64,000 nucleotides of DNA from Janthinobacterium sp051380875 (GTDB lineage Bacteria; Pseudomonadota; Gammaproteobacteria; Burkholderiales; Burkholderiaceae_D): positions 124,001 to 188,000 of the forward strand of contig NZ_JBNYXW010000011.1 of the NCBI RefSeq assembly GCF_051380875.1, written 5' to 3'. Position 1 is the stretch's first letter. The number at the start of each line of letters is the position of its first letter. Below the pieces are notes generated by a model that ran no database searches, was not told where the DNA came from, and was given only the letters and a program-made list of their open reading frames with translations. The translations under genes and the position numbers were made by a program. Shown here in pieces: positions 43,890 through 53,022 of the stretch.

Positions 43890-45511
43890 GCGGTCTCCAT
43901 CGTCGTCGGCGCCGGCTTGGCTGCAGGCGTTGGCTTGGGCGCCTTCACGGGCAGCGGTTTCAATTTGAATGCCGCATATGCCAGGCCCAGCCCCAGCACC
44001 AGCACCACCAGGTCGAAGGCGGCCACCGCCACGGGGCCGTGCCCCAGGAACAGGGTCACGCCCAGGTGCGACTCGGTGGTGAAGACGTTCAGCACCGGCA
44101 GGGCGCACAGCAGGAAGGCGCCGATGGCCAGCTGTATGCGCCACATGGCGCGCGAGGGACGCAGCTGGGCGATGATGGCGGCCAGCGCCCAGGCGCCGAA
44201 GAAGCAGGCGATTTCCTCTTTCGGGCGCTCTTCCATGGCGACCGGCAGCAGGCGGTTAGCCCAGAAATAGGCGCCGAAGGCAATCGGGATGCCGGCGATG
44301 GCGCCGATGTTGAGCGCCTCCACCAGACGCAGGCCGACGCTGGCGCGCTTGCCGGCAGCGAGCGCCTTGGCCTGTTTCTGGCGCGTCTTGACGGCCCACA
44401 GCAAGGCGCCGGTGGCGACCATGGCGCAGCCGGCCAGGCCGGACAGGAAGAACAGCGCACGCAGCAGCGGTCCGCCGAAATGGGCGATGTGCAAGCCAAC
44501 CATCACGCCGTGCGTGGCGGCAGCGCTGGGCAGTGCGTCGCCGTCCGTCGACAGCAGCTTGCCGCTGACGCCATCGAATTCCATCGACGGCTGTTTCGAC
44601 GACATGCTGCGTCCGGCTGCGCGCGACAGCGAAATGGTGGCGTTGGCGTCGCCTGGATGATTGACGGAGATGCGCCCGACCTTGCCGCCCCACTGCTGCT
44701 CGGCCTGGCGTACCAGGGGCGCCAGCGCAGTCAGGGGCGCGGCCACGCCGGCTGGCTTGCTATCGCCCGAGCGGCCCGGGAAGGCTTCGGCGAAGAAGGC
44801 GTCCTGGTCGCCCTTGTAGGCGGCCGTGGCACCGGATGGCATGTACAGGAACATCAGGCTGACCAGGCCCGTGTAGGTGATCATCAGGTGGTAGGGCAAG
44901 GCCAGCACGGCCGTCACGTTGTGCGCGTCGAGCCACGAGCGCTGGCCCTTCTTCGGCCGGAAGGTAAACAAATCCTTGAAGATGCGCTTGTGCGTGACGA
45001 TGCCGCTGATGATGGAGACGAACATGAACATGGCGCAAAAGCCCACGATCCAGCGGCCCCAGATGGCTGGCATGTAGTGCAGGTCGAAGTGCAGGCGGTA
45101 GAGGAATTCGCCGCCCCGCGTCTCGCGCGGCTTGGACAGCACCTCTCCCGTGGCCGGGTCGGCCGCTTCGCTATGGAAGTTGCCGCGCCGTCCGCGTTTC
45201 TTTTCGCCCGGTTTCGCGGGCTTGCTCCAGCCCAGCTGCGTGGCGGGGCTGCGCTCGCCGGGCAGGCTGATGAACCAGCGCGTGGCGCCGCCGGCCCGTT
45301 CTTGCATCGCCTGCTGGGCCACGCTGGCCGCGATTTCGCTCGTTACCTTGCTGGCGGCGGCGCCGTGCAGCTCGGGCTGCATCCACAGGGTGATTTCTTC
45401 GCGGTAATAGCTGGCCGTGCCGGCGCAAAACACCAGCAATAAAATCCAGCAGACGAGCAGGCCGGACCAGGTGTGCAGCCATGCCATCGACTGGCGGAAA
45501 CCTTCTTTCAT
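43886..45511 (-). CDS. PepSY-associated membrane protein, siderophore-iron reductase-like
   Basis: 541 aa from MKEGFRQSMAWLHTWSGLLV. Four core membrane helices of the PepSY_TM family carry the conserved His residues (MAWLHTWSGLL, RLHFDLHYMP, LPYHLMITYTGL, GLHIAHFGG) that probably bind haem for electron transfer. Extra helices fill the C-terminal part, and the end is a Lys/Pro/Ala tail. Its place behind a siderophore receptor suggests that it reduces ferric siderophore at the inner membrane. Overlaps of 4 nt join it to both neighbours. Confidence 0.88.
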   Translation of the reverse strand: MKEGFRQSMAWLHTWSGLLVCWILLLVFCAGTASYYREEITLWMQPELHGAAASKVTSEIAASVAQQAMQERAGGATRWFISLPGERSPATQLGWSKPAKPGEKKRGRRGNFHSEAADPATGEVLSKPRETRGGEFLYRLHFDLHYMPAIWGRWIVGFCAMFMFVSIISGIVTHKRIFKDLFTFRPKKGQRSWLDAHNVTAVLALPYHLMITYTGLVSLMFLYMPSGATAAYKGDQDAFFAEAFPGRSGDSKPAGVAAPLTALAPLVRQAEQQWGGKVGRISVNHPGDANATISLSRAAGRSMSSKQPSMEFDGVSGKLLSTDGDALPSAAATHGVMVGLHIAHFGGPLLRALFFLSGLAGCAMVATGALLWAVKTRQKQAKALAAGKRASVGLRLVEALNIGAIAGIPIAFGAYFWANRLLPVAMEERPKEEIACFFGAWALAAIIAQLRPSRAMWRIQLAIGAFLLCALPVLNVFTTESHLGVTLFLGHGPVAVAAFDLVVLVLGLGLAYAAFKLKPLPVKAPKPTPAAKPAPTTMETA

Positions 45512-45855
45512 GCGAGACTCCAGGATAAGGCGCCCATCGACTGCAGGATGGCGGCGATGAGGGCAGCCGGCAGCAACAGGCCCAGCCAGGCGCGCAGGGC
45601 GCTGCCGGTGGCGAAGACCCATAGGACGGCGCAGGTGTAGATGGCAAACGACAGCAGGGTGGCCGTCATGACGGCTTCGGCGCGGGCCATGGGCAGGCTC
45701 ACCGACAGCAGCATGGTGATCAGCGCCGCCAGCAGGTAGCCGCCAAGGATGGCCGCCACGCTGCGCGAGGCGACGCCGAGGCGGTACACGGCCCCGGCGG
45801 ACAGCCGCAGGCGCGCGATTTTGGGGGGGATGGCAGGCGCTTGCATGGTGAGCAT
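45508..45855 (-). CDS. DUF3649 family iron-uptake-associated membrane protein
   Basis: 115 aa with three hydrophobic helices (VAAILGGYLLAALITMLLSV, TATLLSFAIYTCAVLWVFAT, WLGLLLPAALIAAIL). The family is regularly coded between a TonB receptor and a PepSY protein. Start 45855 (MLTMQAPAIP) overlaps the receptor stop by 1 nt (TGATG); MQAPAIPP at 45846 is an alternative. It ends with a 4-nt overlap on the PepSY gene. Biochemical function is unknown. Confidence 0.82.
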   Translation of the reverse strand: MLTMQAPAIPPKIARLRLSAGAVYRLGVASRSVAAILGGYLLAALITMLLSVSLPMARAEAVMTATLLSFAIYTCAVLWVFATGSALRAWLGLLLPAALIAAILQSMGALSWSLA

Positions 45856-48104
45856 CAGTATTGGTAGCGCAGGTTCAGCGCCACGCTGCGCGGCTCGCCG
45901 TAATAACCGCCGTTATAGAAGCCGACACGGCGGAAATACGTCTTGTCGAATAGATTGTTGAGATTCAGGCTGGCGGCCAGCCTGGGGCTGATCTGGTAGC
46001 GCGCCATCAGGTTGGCCAGCGCGTAGCTGCCCTGGCTGACCCGGGTTTTCGTCTTGTTCGGCAAGGTGGCCGTCGTGTAGATCTCATTTTGCCAGTTCAA
46101 GCCGCCGCCGATGGTGAGGTTTTGCAGCGCGCCCGGCAGGCGGTAGGTGGTCGAGACGCGCAGCATGTTGCTTGGCTGGATGGTGTTGGTCAGCACGCCC
46201 TTGCCCGTTCTCGAGGTGCCGTGGGTGAAGCCGGCAAACAGCTGCCAGCCCGTCGATGGGCTGCCCGACACTTCCACTTCGTAGCCGCGGCTTTTCGTGC
46301 CCTTGCCCGTCGATACATACGGACGGCTGCCGTCGGGCAGCAAGAAGGTCAGCGGCACGGACGCATCTTCCTCGCCCAGGTTGTCCTGCTCGGCCTGGTA
46401 CACGGCGAACGAGGCATTCACGGCGCCGTTGAAGAATTCGCTTTTTACCCCCGCCTCCAGGTTGCTGCCCGTGATCGGGTCGAGGAAGGCATTGTTCTTG
46501 TCCTTCAGGTTTTGCGGCTTGAACAGGTCCGTGTAGCTGGCGTACAGCGAGGTGCTCTTGCTGACATCGAACACCACGCCCGCGTATGGCGTGACGACAT
46601 CGTCCGTCTTGTAGGCCGCGCTGCGCTTGACAAACGTGTTGCCGGCATCGTAACGGTCGTTATACGTTTCCCATTTGGAGATGCGCGCGCCGGCCAGCAC
46701 CTTGAAGCTGTCCGCGACATGGATGCGCGTGGCGATGAAGGCGCCCGACTGCTTGGTGGTGGTGACATCGCGCGCACCGCTGCGCGCGAGGTCTGGTTCA
46801 GGAACGTCGCCGGTCCAGTTGCGGAAGTCGGGAATGCTGGTCGAGAACGGCAGCGGTTCCTTGAACGCGGTTTCATTCGTCGTGCCCACGCGCTTCCAGC
46901 CGTTTGCGCCCAGCACCAGGTCGTGCTGGCGGCCGAACAGGGGGAAGGTGCCGTTGGCCGACAGGTCAAAGTTGTCCTGTTTCTCATCATAGGGGAAGGC
47001 GCTGCTCCACACGGACAGGCCCGAGCCGTCGCGGTTAGGATAGCCGCTGCCGCCGTAGAACAGCTTGCCATTCGACGAGCTGTCCAGGCGGCCATAGGCA
47101 GCCTTGATCTTCCAGTCGTTGGCGAAGCGGTGCTCGAGGTAGACGTATTTGTTTTCAAATGCGCGCTCCCAGCTGCTCCACTTGGCCGCCATGTTGAACG
47201 AGCGGGGCAGGTTGGCCAGCGTGCCATCCGAGAAGAACAGGGGCGTGGTACCCCAGCTCGTGCCTTTCGGCGTGTTTTTCTGATAGTCGATGCCGGCCGT
47301 CAGCAACGTTGCAGGCGTCAGGTCCGCTTCGACGATGACGGCGCCCACCAGCTTGCGTTCCTTGTACAGGTCGAGGTGGGAATGGCGGTTCTGGCCGGCC
47401 ACCACGATGCGCCCGCGGATGTTGCCGTCGGCATTCAGTGGCGAGCTGATGTCGCCTTCCAGCCGGTATTTGCTCCAGGAGCCCAGCGTCAGGCCGGCCG
47501 AGGCGGCGAACTCCTTGCCGGGACGCTTGTGCAGCATATTGATGGTGGCAGACGGGTCGCCATTGCCGCTGACCAGGCCCGTGGCGCCGCGCACGATTTC
47601 GATACGGTCATAGATGGCCGTATCGAACAGCGCATTGGCCCCTGAATTGACGGCCACGCCATCGATCTGGTAATTGCCGATGGAAAAGCCGCGCGCCGAG
47701 AAACTGGTGCGTTCGCTATCGTTTTCCTGCACCGTCACGCCCGTCGACTGCACCAGTACCTCGGCCAGGCTGTTCAGGCCCATGTCGTCCATGCGCTGGC
47801 GCGTCACCACCGAGATCGATTGCGGCGTTTCGCGGATCGACAGGCCCATGCGCGTGGCCGTGCCCATCTGTTTTGTCGTGTACGAGCCGGTGTTCTCGGT
47901 CGATGCCTTGTCTTGCTGGCTCAGCACCTTGATCTCGCTCAAGGTGGCTACCTCGGGCTTGGCCGGATCTTCCGCGGCCAGGGCCATGCCTGCGCCCAGC
48001 GCTGCCGCTAATAAGGCCGAACGCACGGCGGTGGCCAGCGGGCGTGCAGGCAATGGTGGAATTGTGGCGGCCAAAGTGCCGGCCAGCGAACGTGTTCGCG
48101 CCAT
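45855..48104 (-). CDS. TonB-dependent ferric-siderophore receptor
   Basis: 749 aa. A signal peptide (to about residue 43, GMALAAEDPAK) precedes the plug (SIRETPQSISVVTRQRMDDM, ARGFSIGNYQIDGVAVNSG, DRIEIVRGATGLVSGNGDPS) and a 22-strand barrel ending FYNGGYYGEPRSVALNLRYQ plus a terminal aromatic. The plug is of the FpvA/FhuE/FoxA class. A TonB-box-like segment lies near ATLSEIKVLSQ. AAGGAA precedes the ATG. It heads a four-gene iron operon under a Fur box. The ligand siderophore is not predictable; no siderophore synthesis genes are in the window. Confidence 0.93.
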   Translation of the reverse strand: MARTRSLAGTLAATIPPLPARPLATAVRSALLAAALGAGMALAAEDPAKPEVATLSEIKVLSQQDKASTENTGSYTTKQMGTATRMGLSIRETPQSISVVTRQRMDDMGLNSLAEVLVQSTGVTVQENDSERTSFSARGFSIGNYQIDGVAVNSGANALFDTAIYDRIEIVRGATGLVSGNGDPSATINMLHKRPGKEFAASAGLTLGSWSKYRLEGDISSPLNADGNIRGRIVVAGQNRHSHLDLYKERKLVGAVIVEADLTPATLLTAGIDYQKNTPKGTSWGTTPLFFSDGTLANLPRSFNMAAKWSSWERAFENKYVYLEHRFANDWKIKAAYGRLDSSSNGKLFYGGSGYPNRDGSGLSVWSSAFPYDEKQDNFDLSANGTFPLFGRQHDLVLGANGWKRVGTTNETAFKEPLPFSTSIPDFRNWTGDVPEPDLARSGARDVTTTKQSGAFIATRIHVADSFKVLAGARISKWETYNDRYDAGNTFVKRSAAYKTDDVVTPYAGVVFDVSKSTSLYASYTDLFKPQNLKDKNNAFLDPITGSNLEAGVKSEFFNGAVNASFAVYQAEQDNLGEEDASVPLTFLLPDGSRPYVSTGKGTKSRGYEVEVSGSPSTGWQLFAGFTHGTSRTGKGVLTNTIQPSNMLRVSTTYRLPGALQNLTIGGGLNWQNEIYTTATLPNKTKTRVSQGSYALANLMARYQISPRLAASLNLNNLFDKTYFRRVGFYNGGYYGEPRSVALNLRYQY

Positions 48105-48289
48105 GAAAAATTCCTTTTTCTCGATGCCCGCCGTCTTGCGGCAAGCCGTGTATTGGTATGGGGGGCTTGCTTGGCGGTGGTGCCTGGCTGGCGCAGCGTG
48201 TCATCCAGCGCGTGCCAGCCAGGCGGCGCATCGTCGATGGGCGGCAGGCGGCAGAGGCGAGGTGCGGACCTCTTCGAGGCCTAAATGTG

Positions 48290-48308
48290 AATGAGAACTA
48301 TTCTTATT
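48290..48308 (-). promoter_or_regulatory. Fur box
   Basis: AATGAGAACTATTCTTATT (48290-48308) closely matches the 19-bp Fur consensus in its AATGAGAA and TTCTTATT arms. It overlaps the promoter of the siderophore operon, so iron-bound Fur should repress it. It lies 186 bp before the receptor start. Confidence 0.8.
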
Positions 48309-48334
48309 ATAATGCGAGGTTGTGAGACATGCAA
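48305..48334 (-). promoter_or_regulatory. Promoter of the siderophore operon
   Basis: On the minus strand TTGCAT (48334-48329), an 18-bp spacer and TATAAT (48310-48305) form a sigma-70 promoter whose -10 overlaps the Fur box. Confidence 0.65.
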
Positions 48335-48464
48335 GAGTGCGATGTTGCAAAGATGTATGACCGCCGCGTGGGTGCCTTCCGTGGTCAAGCACACCATGGT
48401 GGGGATACAACGCTTTCAAGGTTGCTGCGCATGCGTTAACATGGCTCGTTAATATGGAGGCAAC

Positions 48465-50096
48465 ATGACTATTCAAGTAATTAATACGGCGCCGATTGCC
48501 GGCCAGCAGCCGGGTACCTCAGGCTTGCGCAAGAAGGTGGCCGTATTCAGCCAGCCGCAGTACCTGGAAAATTTCGTGCAAAGCGTGTTCGACACCGTCG
48601 GCGATTGCCGCGGCCAGACCCTGGTGCTGGGCGGCGATGGGCGCTATTACAACCGCCCTGCGATCCAGACGGTGCTGCGCATGGCGGCCGCGCACGGTTA
48701 CGCGCGCGTGCTGCTGGGCCAGGGTGGCATCCTGTCGACACCGGCCGTCAGCTGCGTGATCCGCAAGCATGGTGCCAGCGGCGGCATTATTCTGTCGGCC
48801 AGCCACAACCCGGGCGGTCCCGACGGCGATTTCGGCATCAAGTACAACATCGCCAATGGCGGTCCGGCGCCCGAGAAGGTTACCGAAGCCATGTTTGCGC
48901 GCACGCAAGGCATCGCCGAATACCGCATCAGCGACGCGGCCGACATCGACCTCGATGCGCTGGGATTGGCGCGCATCGAGCAGATGACCGTTGAGGTGAT
49001 TGACTCGGTCGCCGATTACGCGCAGCTGATGCAGCAGCTGTTTGATTTCGACGCCATTCGCGCCCTGTTCGCGGGCGGCCTGCGCATCTGCTTTGACGGC
49101 ATGCATGCCGTCTCCGGCCCGTACGCCACGGCCATCCTGGAAGGCATGCTGGGTGCTGCCACGGGCAGCGTCATCAACGGCGTGCCCCTGGAAGACTTCG
49201 GCGGCGGCCATCCCGATCCGAATCCCGTCAACGCGCATGAGCTGATCGCCATCATGGCGGCCCAGGATGCGCCGGACTTCGGCGCCGCATCGGACGGCGA
49301 CGGCGACCGCAACATGATCGTCGGGCGCCGCTTCGACGTCACGCCGTCGGACAGCCTGGCGATCCTGGCCGCCAACGCCACGCTGGCGCCCGGCTACCGC
49401 GCCGGCTTGAAGGGCATCGCCCGCTCCATGCCCACCTCGGGCGCGGCCGACCGCGTCGCCGCCGCGCTGGGCATCCCGTGTTTCGAGACGCCGACAGGCT
49501 GGAAGTTCTTCGGCAACCTGCTCGACGCCGGCATGGCCACCCTGTGCGGCGAAGAAAGCTACGGCACGGGCTCGGACCATGTGCGCGAAAAGGATGGCCT
49601 GTGGGCCGTCTTGTTCTGGCTCAACTTGCTGGCGGCGAAAAAACAGCCGGTGGAAGACATCGTGCGCGCCCACTGGGCCACGTACGGCCGCAACTACTAT
49701 TCGCGCCACGATTACGAAGAGATCGACGGCGCCGTCGCGGCGCAGCTGATGGAAGCCGTGCGCGCCCAGCTGGCCAGCTTGCCGGGACAGGTATTCGATG
49801 GCTACACGGTGGCGCTGGCCGACGATTTCAGCTATACCGATCCCGTCGATGGCTCGGTGGCGAGCCAGCAGGGCGTGCGCATCATCATGACGGACGGCGC
49901 GCGCATCGTGCTGCGCCTGTCTGGCACGGGCACGCAGGGTGCCACCCTGCGCCTGTACCTTGAGCGATATGAAGCCGATATCGCCCAGCATAATATTCCG
50001 ACGCAGGAAGCGCTTGCCGGACTGATCGCCATCGCGGAAACGCTGGCACAGATACGCACGCGCACGGGGCGCGATGCGCCGACGGTGACCACATAA
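48465..50096 (+). CDS. pgm: Phosphoglucomutase (alpha-D-glucose phosphate specific)
   Basis: 543 aa. The phosphohexomutase motifs are intact: the active Ser in SASHNPGGPD (S113), the metal loop DGDGDRNMI, and the sugar-binding GEESYGTGSDHVREKDG. The N-terminus TAPIAGQQPGTSGLRKKVAV is typical of the Pgm branch that makes glucose 1-phosphate from glucose 6-phosphate for glycogen and surface polysaccharide. It is monocistronic with a terminator directly after the stop. Confidence 0.93.
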   Translation: MTIQVINTAPIAGQQPGTSGLRKKVAVFSQPQYLENFVQSVFDTVGDCRGQTLVLGGDGRYYNRPAIQTVLRMAAAHGYARVLLGQGGILSTPAVSCVIRKHGASGGIILSASHNPGGPDGDFGIKYNIANGGPAPEKVTEAMFARTQGIAEYRISDAADIDLDALGLARIEQMTVEVIDSVADYAQLMQQLFDFDAIRALFAGGLRICFDGMHAVSGPYATAILEGMLGAATGSVINGVPLEDFGGGHPDPNPVNAHELIAIMAAQDAPDFGAASDGDGDRNMIVGRRFDVTPSDSLAILAANATLAPGYRAGLKGIARSMPTSGAADRVAAALGIPCFETPTGWKFFGNLLDAGMATLCGEESYGTGSDHVREKDGLWAVLFWLNLLAAKKQPVEDIVRAHWATYGRNYYSRHDYEEIDGAVAAQLMEAVRAQLASLPGQVFDGYTVALADDFSYTDPVDGSVASQQGVRIIMTDGARIVLRLSGTGTQGATLRLYLERYEADIAQHNIPTQEALAGLIAIAETLAQIRTRTGRDAPTVTT

Positions 50097-50100
50097 AAAA

Positions 50101-50121
50101 AGGGCGCACACTGTGCGCCCT
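50101..50121. terminator. Bidirectional rho-independent terminator between pgm and POT gene
   Basis: AGGGCGCACA (50101-50110) pairs with TGTGCGCCCT (50112-50121). On the minus strand it is followed by seven T residues, giving a strong terminator for the peptide transporter gene. On the plus strand the T-run is weaker but the hairpin lies right after the pgm stop. Confidence 0.85.
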
Positions 50122-50148
50122 TCGTCATTGCGGCAGATTAAGCCGGCA

Positions 50149-51720
50149 TCAAGCCTTGGCCGGTATCGCCTGGCGGTAGTTGTCGACCATCTTGTAGCGT
50201 TTCGCATACAGGCCGAAGGCCATCATGGCAACGGCGGCAAAGGCGGCAAAGAAGAACATCTGGAAGGCCGTCACGCTGATGCCGCTCTCGGCAATCTTGC
50301 CGATCACGCCCTCGTTCATGACGCTGCGGTTGACGATCAGTACCCACAGGTTGCCCACCGTGGTCGACAGGTTCCAGAAGCTCATGATGGCGCCCTTCAT
50401 CGAGACGGGCGCCTGGCTGTACGCAAACTCCAGGCCGGTGGCCGAAACCAGCACTTCGCCAAACGTCAGCAGCGCATATGGCAGGATCTGCCACATGATG
50501 GAGACGGCATTGCCGCTGTCGAGGGCCAGTTGCAAGAGGCCGATGACGATCCACGCCAGCGAGGAAAAGCCGATACCGGCCGTCATGCGGCGCAGCGCCG
50601 TCGCTTCCAGGCCGAAGCGGTTCAGCATCGGGTACAGCACCAGGTTGTTGAACGGGATCAGGAGCATCACCAGCATCGGGTTCAGCGCCTGCATCTGCGC
50701 CGGCAGGAACCAGCTTGGTTTTTCCATGGTATTGGCCTGCACGATCCAGGTCGAGGCTTTCTGGTCGAACAGCGAGAAGAAGGGGGTGACCAGGGCGAAG
50801 ATGACGAGGATGCGCAAGACGGCGCGCACGCCTTCGACGGCATCGTCAGGGTGGATGCCGCGTGCGCGTTCGAGCTGCATGGCCGTGCCGATGCTGCCGA
50901 AGGCCAGCAGCAATACCAGCGCGGTACACGCCGAAATCACGAAGCCCCATTCGGGAATGCTGTAGAACGCGTACAGGGCACCGATCACGCCAACGTAGGC
51001 AATATACAGGCCAGGGCGCGAACCGCCGTCGACACGCGCCAGCAGGGCGGTGCGGGCCACGCGGGTGAACGAATCAGGGTTAGGCGGTGCTGGCGGCACG
51101 TGCACGTATTTCTTGGCGCCCATCCAGAAGACGATGGTGGCGGCCAGCATCATGATGCCGGGAATGCCGAAGGCGACCGATGGGCCGTAGTCGCGCAGGA
51201 AGACCGGCATCAGCAGCGAAGCGAAGAAGGAGCCGAAGTTGATGATCCAGTAAAACAGGTCGAATACCAGCTTGGCCTTGTGCTTGTTGGTCTGGTCGAA
51301 CTGGTCGCCGACAAACGAGGCCACCAGCGGCTTGATGCCCCCGGAGCCGAAGGCGATCAGGAACAGGCCGAAATAGAAGCCGTTGATACTGTCTTCAAAG
51401 ATGGCAAGGCAGGCATGGCCGGCGCAATACACGAGGCTGAGCCAGAAGATAGTGTTGTACTTGCCAAAGAAGCGGTCGGCCAGCCAGCCGCCCAGCAGCG
51501 GGAAGAAATACACGCCGATGACGAAGGTGTGGAAGACGTGCTTGGCTTCCCCCGTACGCTGGTCGATCGGTACCATCAGCAGCAAGGTGCTGATGAGGAA
51601 TGGCGTCAGGATGTTGCGCATGCCATAAAAGCTGAAGCGTTCGCAGCCTTCGTTGGCAATGATGTACGGTATTTGCCGCGGCATTTTTCCCGTGGCGGTT
51701 TGTGTCTCGGCCGATGACAT
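50149..51720 (-). CDS. POT-family proton-dependent oligopeptide transporter
   Basis: 523 aa with 12-14 membrane helices. The family proton-coupling motif E-x-x-E-R occurs in IIANEGCERFSFYGMRNIL, and FGSGGIKPLVASFVGDQF is the typical second signature. It imports di- and tripeptides with protons across the inner membrane. It is single, with its own terminator. Relatives include DtpA-type and PepT-like proteins; peptide selectivity is not predictable. Confidence 0.9.
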   Translation of the reverse strand: MSSAETQTATGKMPRQIPYIIANEGCERFSFYGMRNILTPFLISTLLLMVPIDQRTGEAKHVFHTFVIGVYFFPLLGGWLADRFFGKYNTIFWLSLVYCAGHACLAIFEDSINGFYFGLFLIAFGSGGIKPLVASFVGDQFDQTNKHKAKLVFDLFYWIINFGSFFASLLMPVFLRDYGPSVAFGIPGIMMLAATIVFWMGAKKYVHVPPAPPNPDSFTRVARTALLARVDGGSRPGLYIAYVGVIGALYAFYSIPEWGFVISACTALVLLLAFGSIGTAMQLERARGIHPDDAVEGVRAVLRILVIFALVTPFFSLFDQKASTWIVQANTMEKPSWFLPAQMQALNPMLVMLLIPFNNLVLYPMLNRFGLEATALRRMTAGIGFSSLAWIVIGLLQLALDSGNAVSIMWQILPYALLTFGEVLVSATGLEFAYSQAPVSMKGAIMSFWNLSTTVGNLWVLIVNRSVMNEGVIGKIAESGISVTAFQMFFFAAFAAVAMMAFGLYAKRYKMVDNYRQAIPAKA

Positions 51721-51801
51721 TGGCTCTCCCCAAGTATTTTTTGTAAGCCGCGATGCTAAGGCCTGTTGCGTTTGCTTGCAACAGAAAAAACGGCCCCTTG
51801 G

Positions 51802-52359
51802 CTATTTCGCAAGGATTTGTAAGGTATTGATGTTCATAAAGACATCACCTTTTGACCCCGCGATAGCCGGGCGTGGCAGGGTTAATTGCATTGGCAGCAT
51901 GTCGCCCGATGCCGCCTCGTCTGCCAGGACAAAACCGCAGCCCAGGTACAGGGCCAGCGCCGCGTGGTTGTCGTGCGCCACGGCCAGCCGCACGCGGGCC
52001 AGCTGGGGGACGCCGCAGGCATGCGCGATGGCAGCGCGTACCAGTTGCCGTCCCGCCCCCGTGCCACGCGCCAGCGGCGCCACATAGACGCCCCACAGGC
52101 TGGCCTTGTCGTGCACGACGGCGATCGGTTCGCGGCGCAGGCCGGCAATGGCGATCAGTTGTGTAGCATCAAAAGTGCCAAATATTATTTGGTGCGGGGT
52201 GGCGCGCAGGCGCTGGGCGATCTGTGCCAGCGGCAAGGCGCTTTCCGCCGCATGCGTGGTGCAGAAAGCCATGGGCAGTTCGGCGATGCCGGCCAGGCGC
52301 AGCGCGCGGTAGGCGGGGGCATCATCTTGCGTGAGGGAGCGGACAGTGTAGGCAGGCAT
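51802..52359 (-). CDS. GNAT-family N-acetyltransferase
   Basis: 185 aa. It begins YTVRSLTQDDAPAYRALRLA and has the acetyl-CoA motif LWGVYVAPLARGTGAGRQLV, then LAVAHDNHAALALYLGCGF. Both are normal for the GNAT superfamily. The substrate is unknown. It is divergent from the PadR-MFS pair; whether it belongs to the same physiological unit is unclear. Confidence 0.85.
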   Translation of the reverse strand: MPAYTVRSLTQDDAPAYRALRLAGIAELPMAFCTTHAAESALPLAQIAQRLRATPHQIIFGTFDATQLIAIAGLRREPIAVVHDKASLWGVYVAPLARGTGAGRQLVRAAIAHACGVPQLARVRLAVAHDNHAALALYLGCGFVLADEAASGDMLPMQLTLPRPAIAGSKGDVFMNINTLQILAK

Positions 52360-52420
52360 GCTGGCGAGTATCGGGCTTCGATGCCAGAAAGTAAACCTTG
52401 TGCTGCAGTGTTTTCAATCA

Positions 52421-52449
52421 TAAGATATATCTTATTGCGATATATCTTA
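52421..52449 (+). promoter_or_regulatory. Palindromic operator upstream of padR-MFS
   Basis: TAAGATATATCTTA (52421-52434) is a perfect 14-bp palindrome, and GATATATCTTA recurs at 52439-52449, ending 9 bp before the PadR start. The doubled AT-rich palindrome is the kind of site PadR-family repressors bind, so autoregulation of the pair and perhaps control of the divergent GNAT gene is inferred. Confidence 0.7.
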
Positions 52450-52458
52450 AGGATTGCC

Positions 52459-53022
52459 ATGCTTCATTTTCTTCGCCACCATCGCCAGTTGCGGGCCGCC
52501 AGTCGCGGTTTGGGCGACACGTCGGGCACCGTTGCCAGCAATGCCAGCAATGCCAGCCATGCTCCCGCCCCGCGCGGGCCGAAAATGTTTGATGCGGGCA
52601 CCTTGCGCTACCTGGTGCTGCAATTGATCGCCGACAAGCCGCGCCATGGCTACGACATCATCAAGGCCATCGAGCAACGCGCCGGCGGCGCGTATGCGCC
52701 GAGTCCCGGCGCCATCTATCCGCTGATGCATGGCCTGGTGGGGCACGGCTATGTGGCAGTTAGCCTGGATGGCAACAAAAAACTGCACAGCATCACGCCC
52801 GAAGGGCTGGCCTTCCTGGCTGCCAACCGCGCGTATGTCGACGCCATCGCTGCCCGCGTGGGTGCGCCGGCAGGCGCGCAGGATGATCTGCGCCATTTGA
52901 TGCATGAGTTGAAGGCGGCTGTGCTGGCGCGTGCGCATGCGGGCGAAGCCGATGCCGTGCGCCTGGACGCCATCCGCGCCATCCTGCGCCAGGCGCGCGC
53001 CGACATCGAGGCGCTCGCATGA
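52459..53022 (+). CDS. PadR-family transcriptional regulator
   Basis: 187 aa. An N-terminal His/Arg-rich extension with Asn-Ala repeats (about 1-45) precedes the PadR winged helix (LRYLVLQLIADKPRHGYDII, SPGAIYPLMHGLVGHGYVAV, about 48-110) and a C-terminal dimerisation helix region. The His-rich head recalls YqjI-type PadR proteins that sense metals, but that is only a resemblance. AAGGA precedes the ATG. Its stop overlaps the MFS gene start by 4 nt, so it probably represses the exporter gene together with itself. Confidence 0.87.
   Translation: MLHFLRHHRQLRAASRGLGDTSGTVASNASNASHAPAPRGPKMFDAGTLRYLVLQLIADKPRHGYDIIKAIEQRAGGAYAPSPGAIYPLMHGLVGHGYVAVSLDGNKKLHSITPEGLAFLAANRAYVDAIAARVGAPAGAQDDLRHLMHELKAAVLARAHAGEADAVRLDAIRAILRQARADIEALA

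Larger units (their letters stand above)
48105..48464. other. Intergenic region with Fur-controlled promoter and long leader
   Basis: The gap between the divergent receptor and pgm genes holds the Fur box and promoter (48290-48334), leaving a receptor leader of about 190 nt in which I see no open frame or obvious riboswitch. The pgm side has GGAGG just before its ATG and a TTAACAT element at about 48436 that could serve as a -10. Confidence 0.6.
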
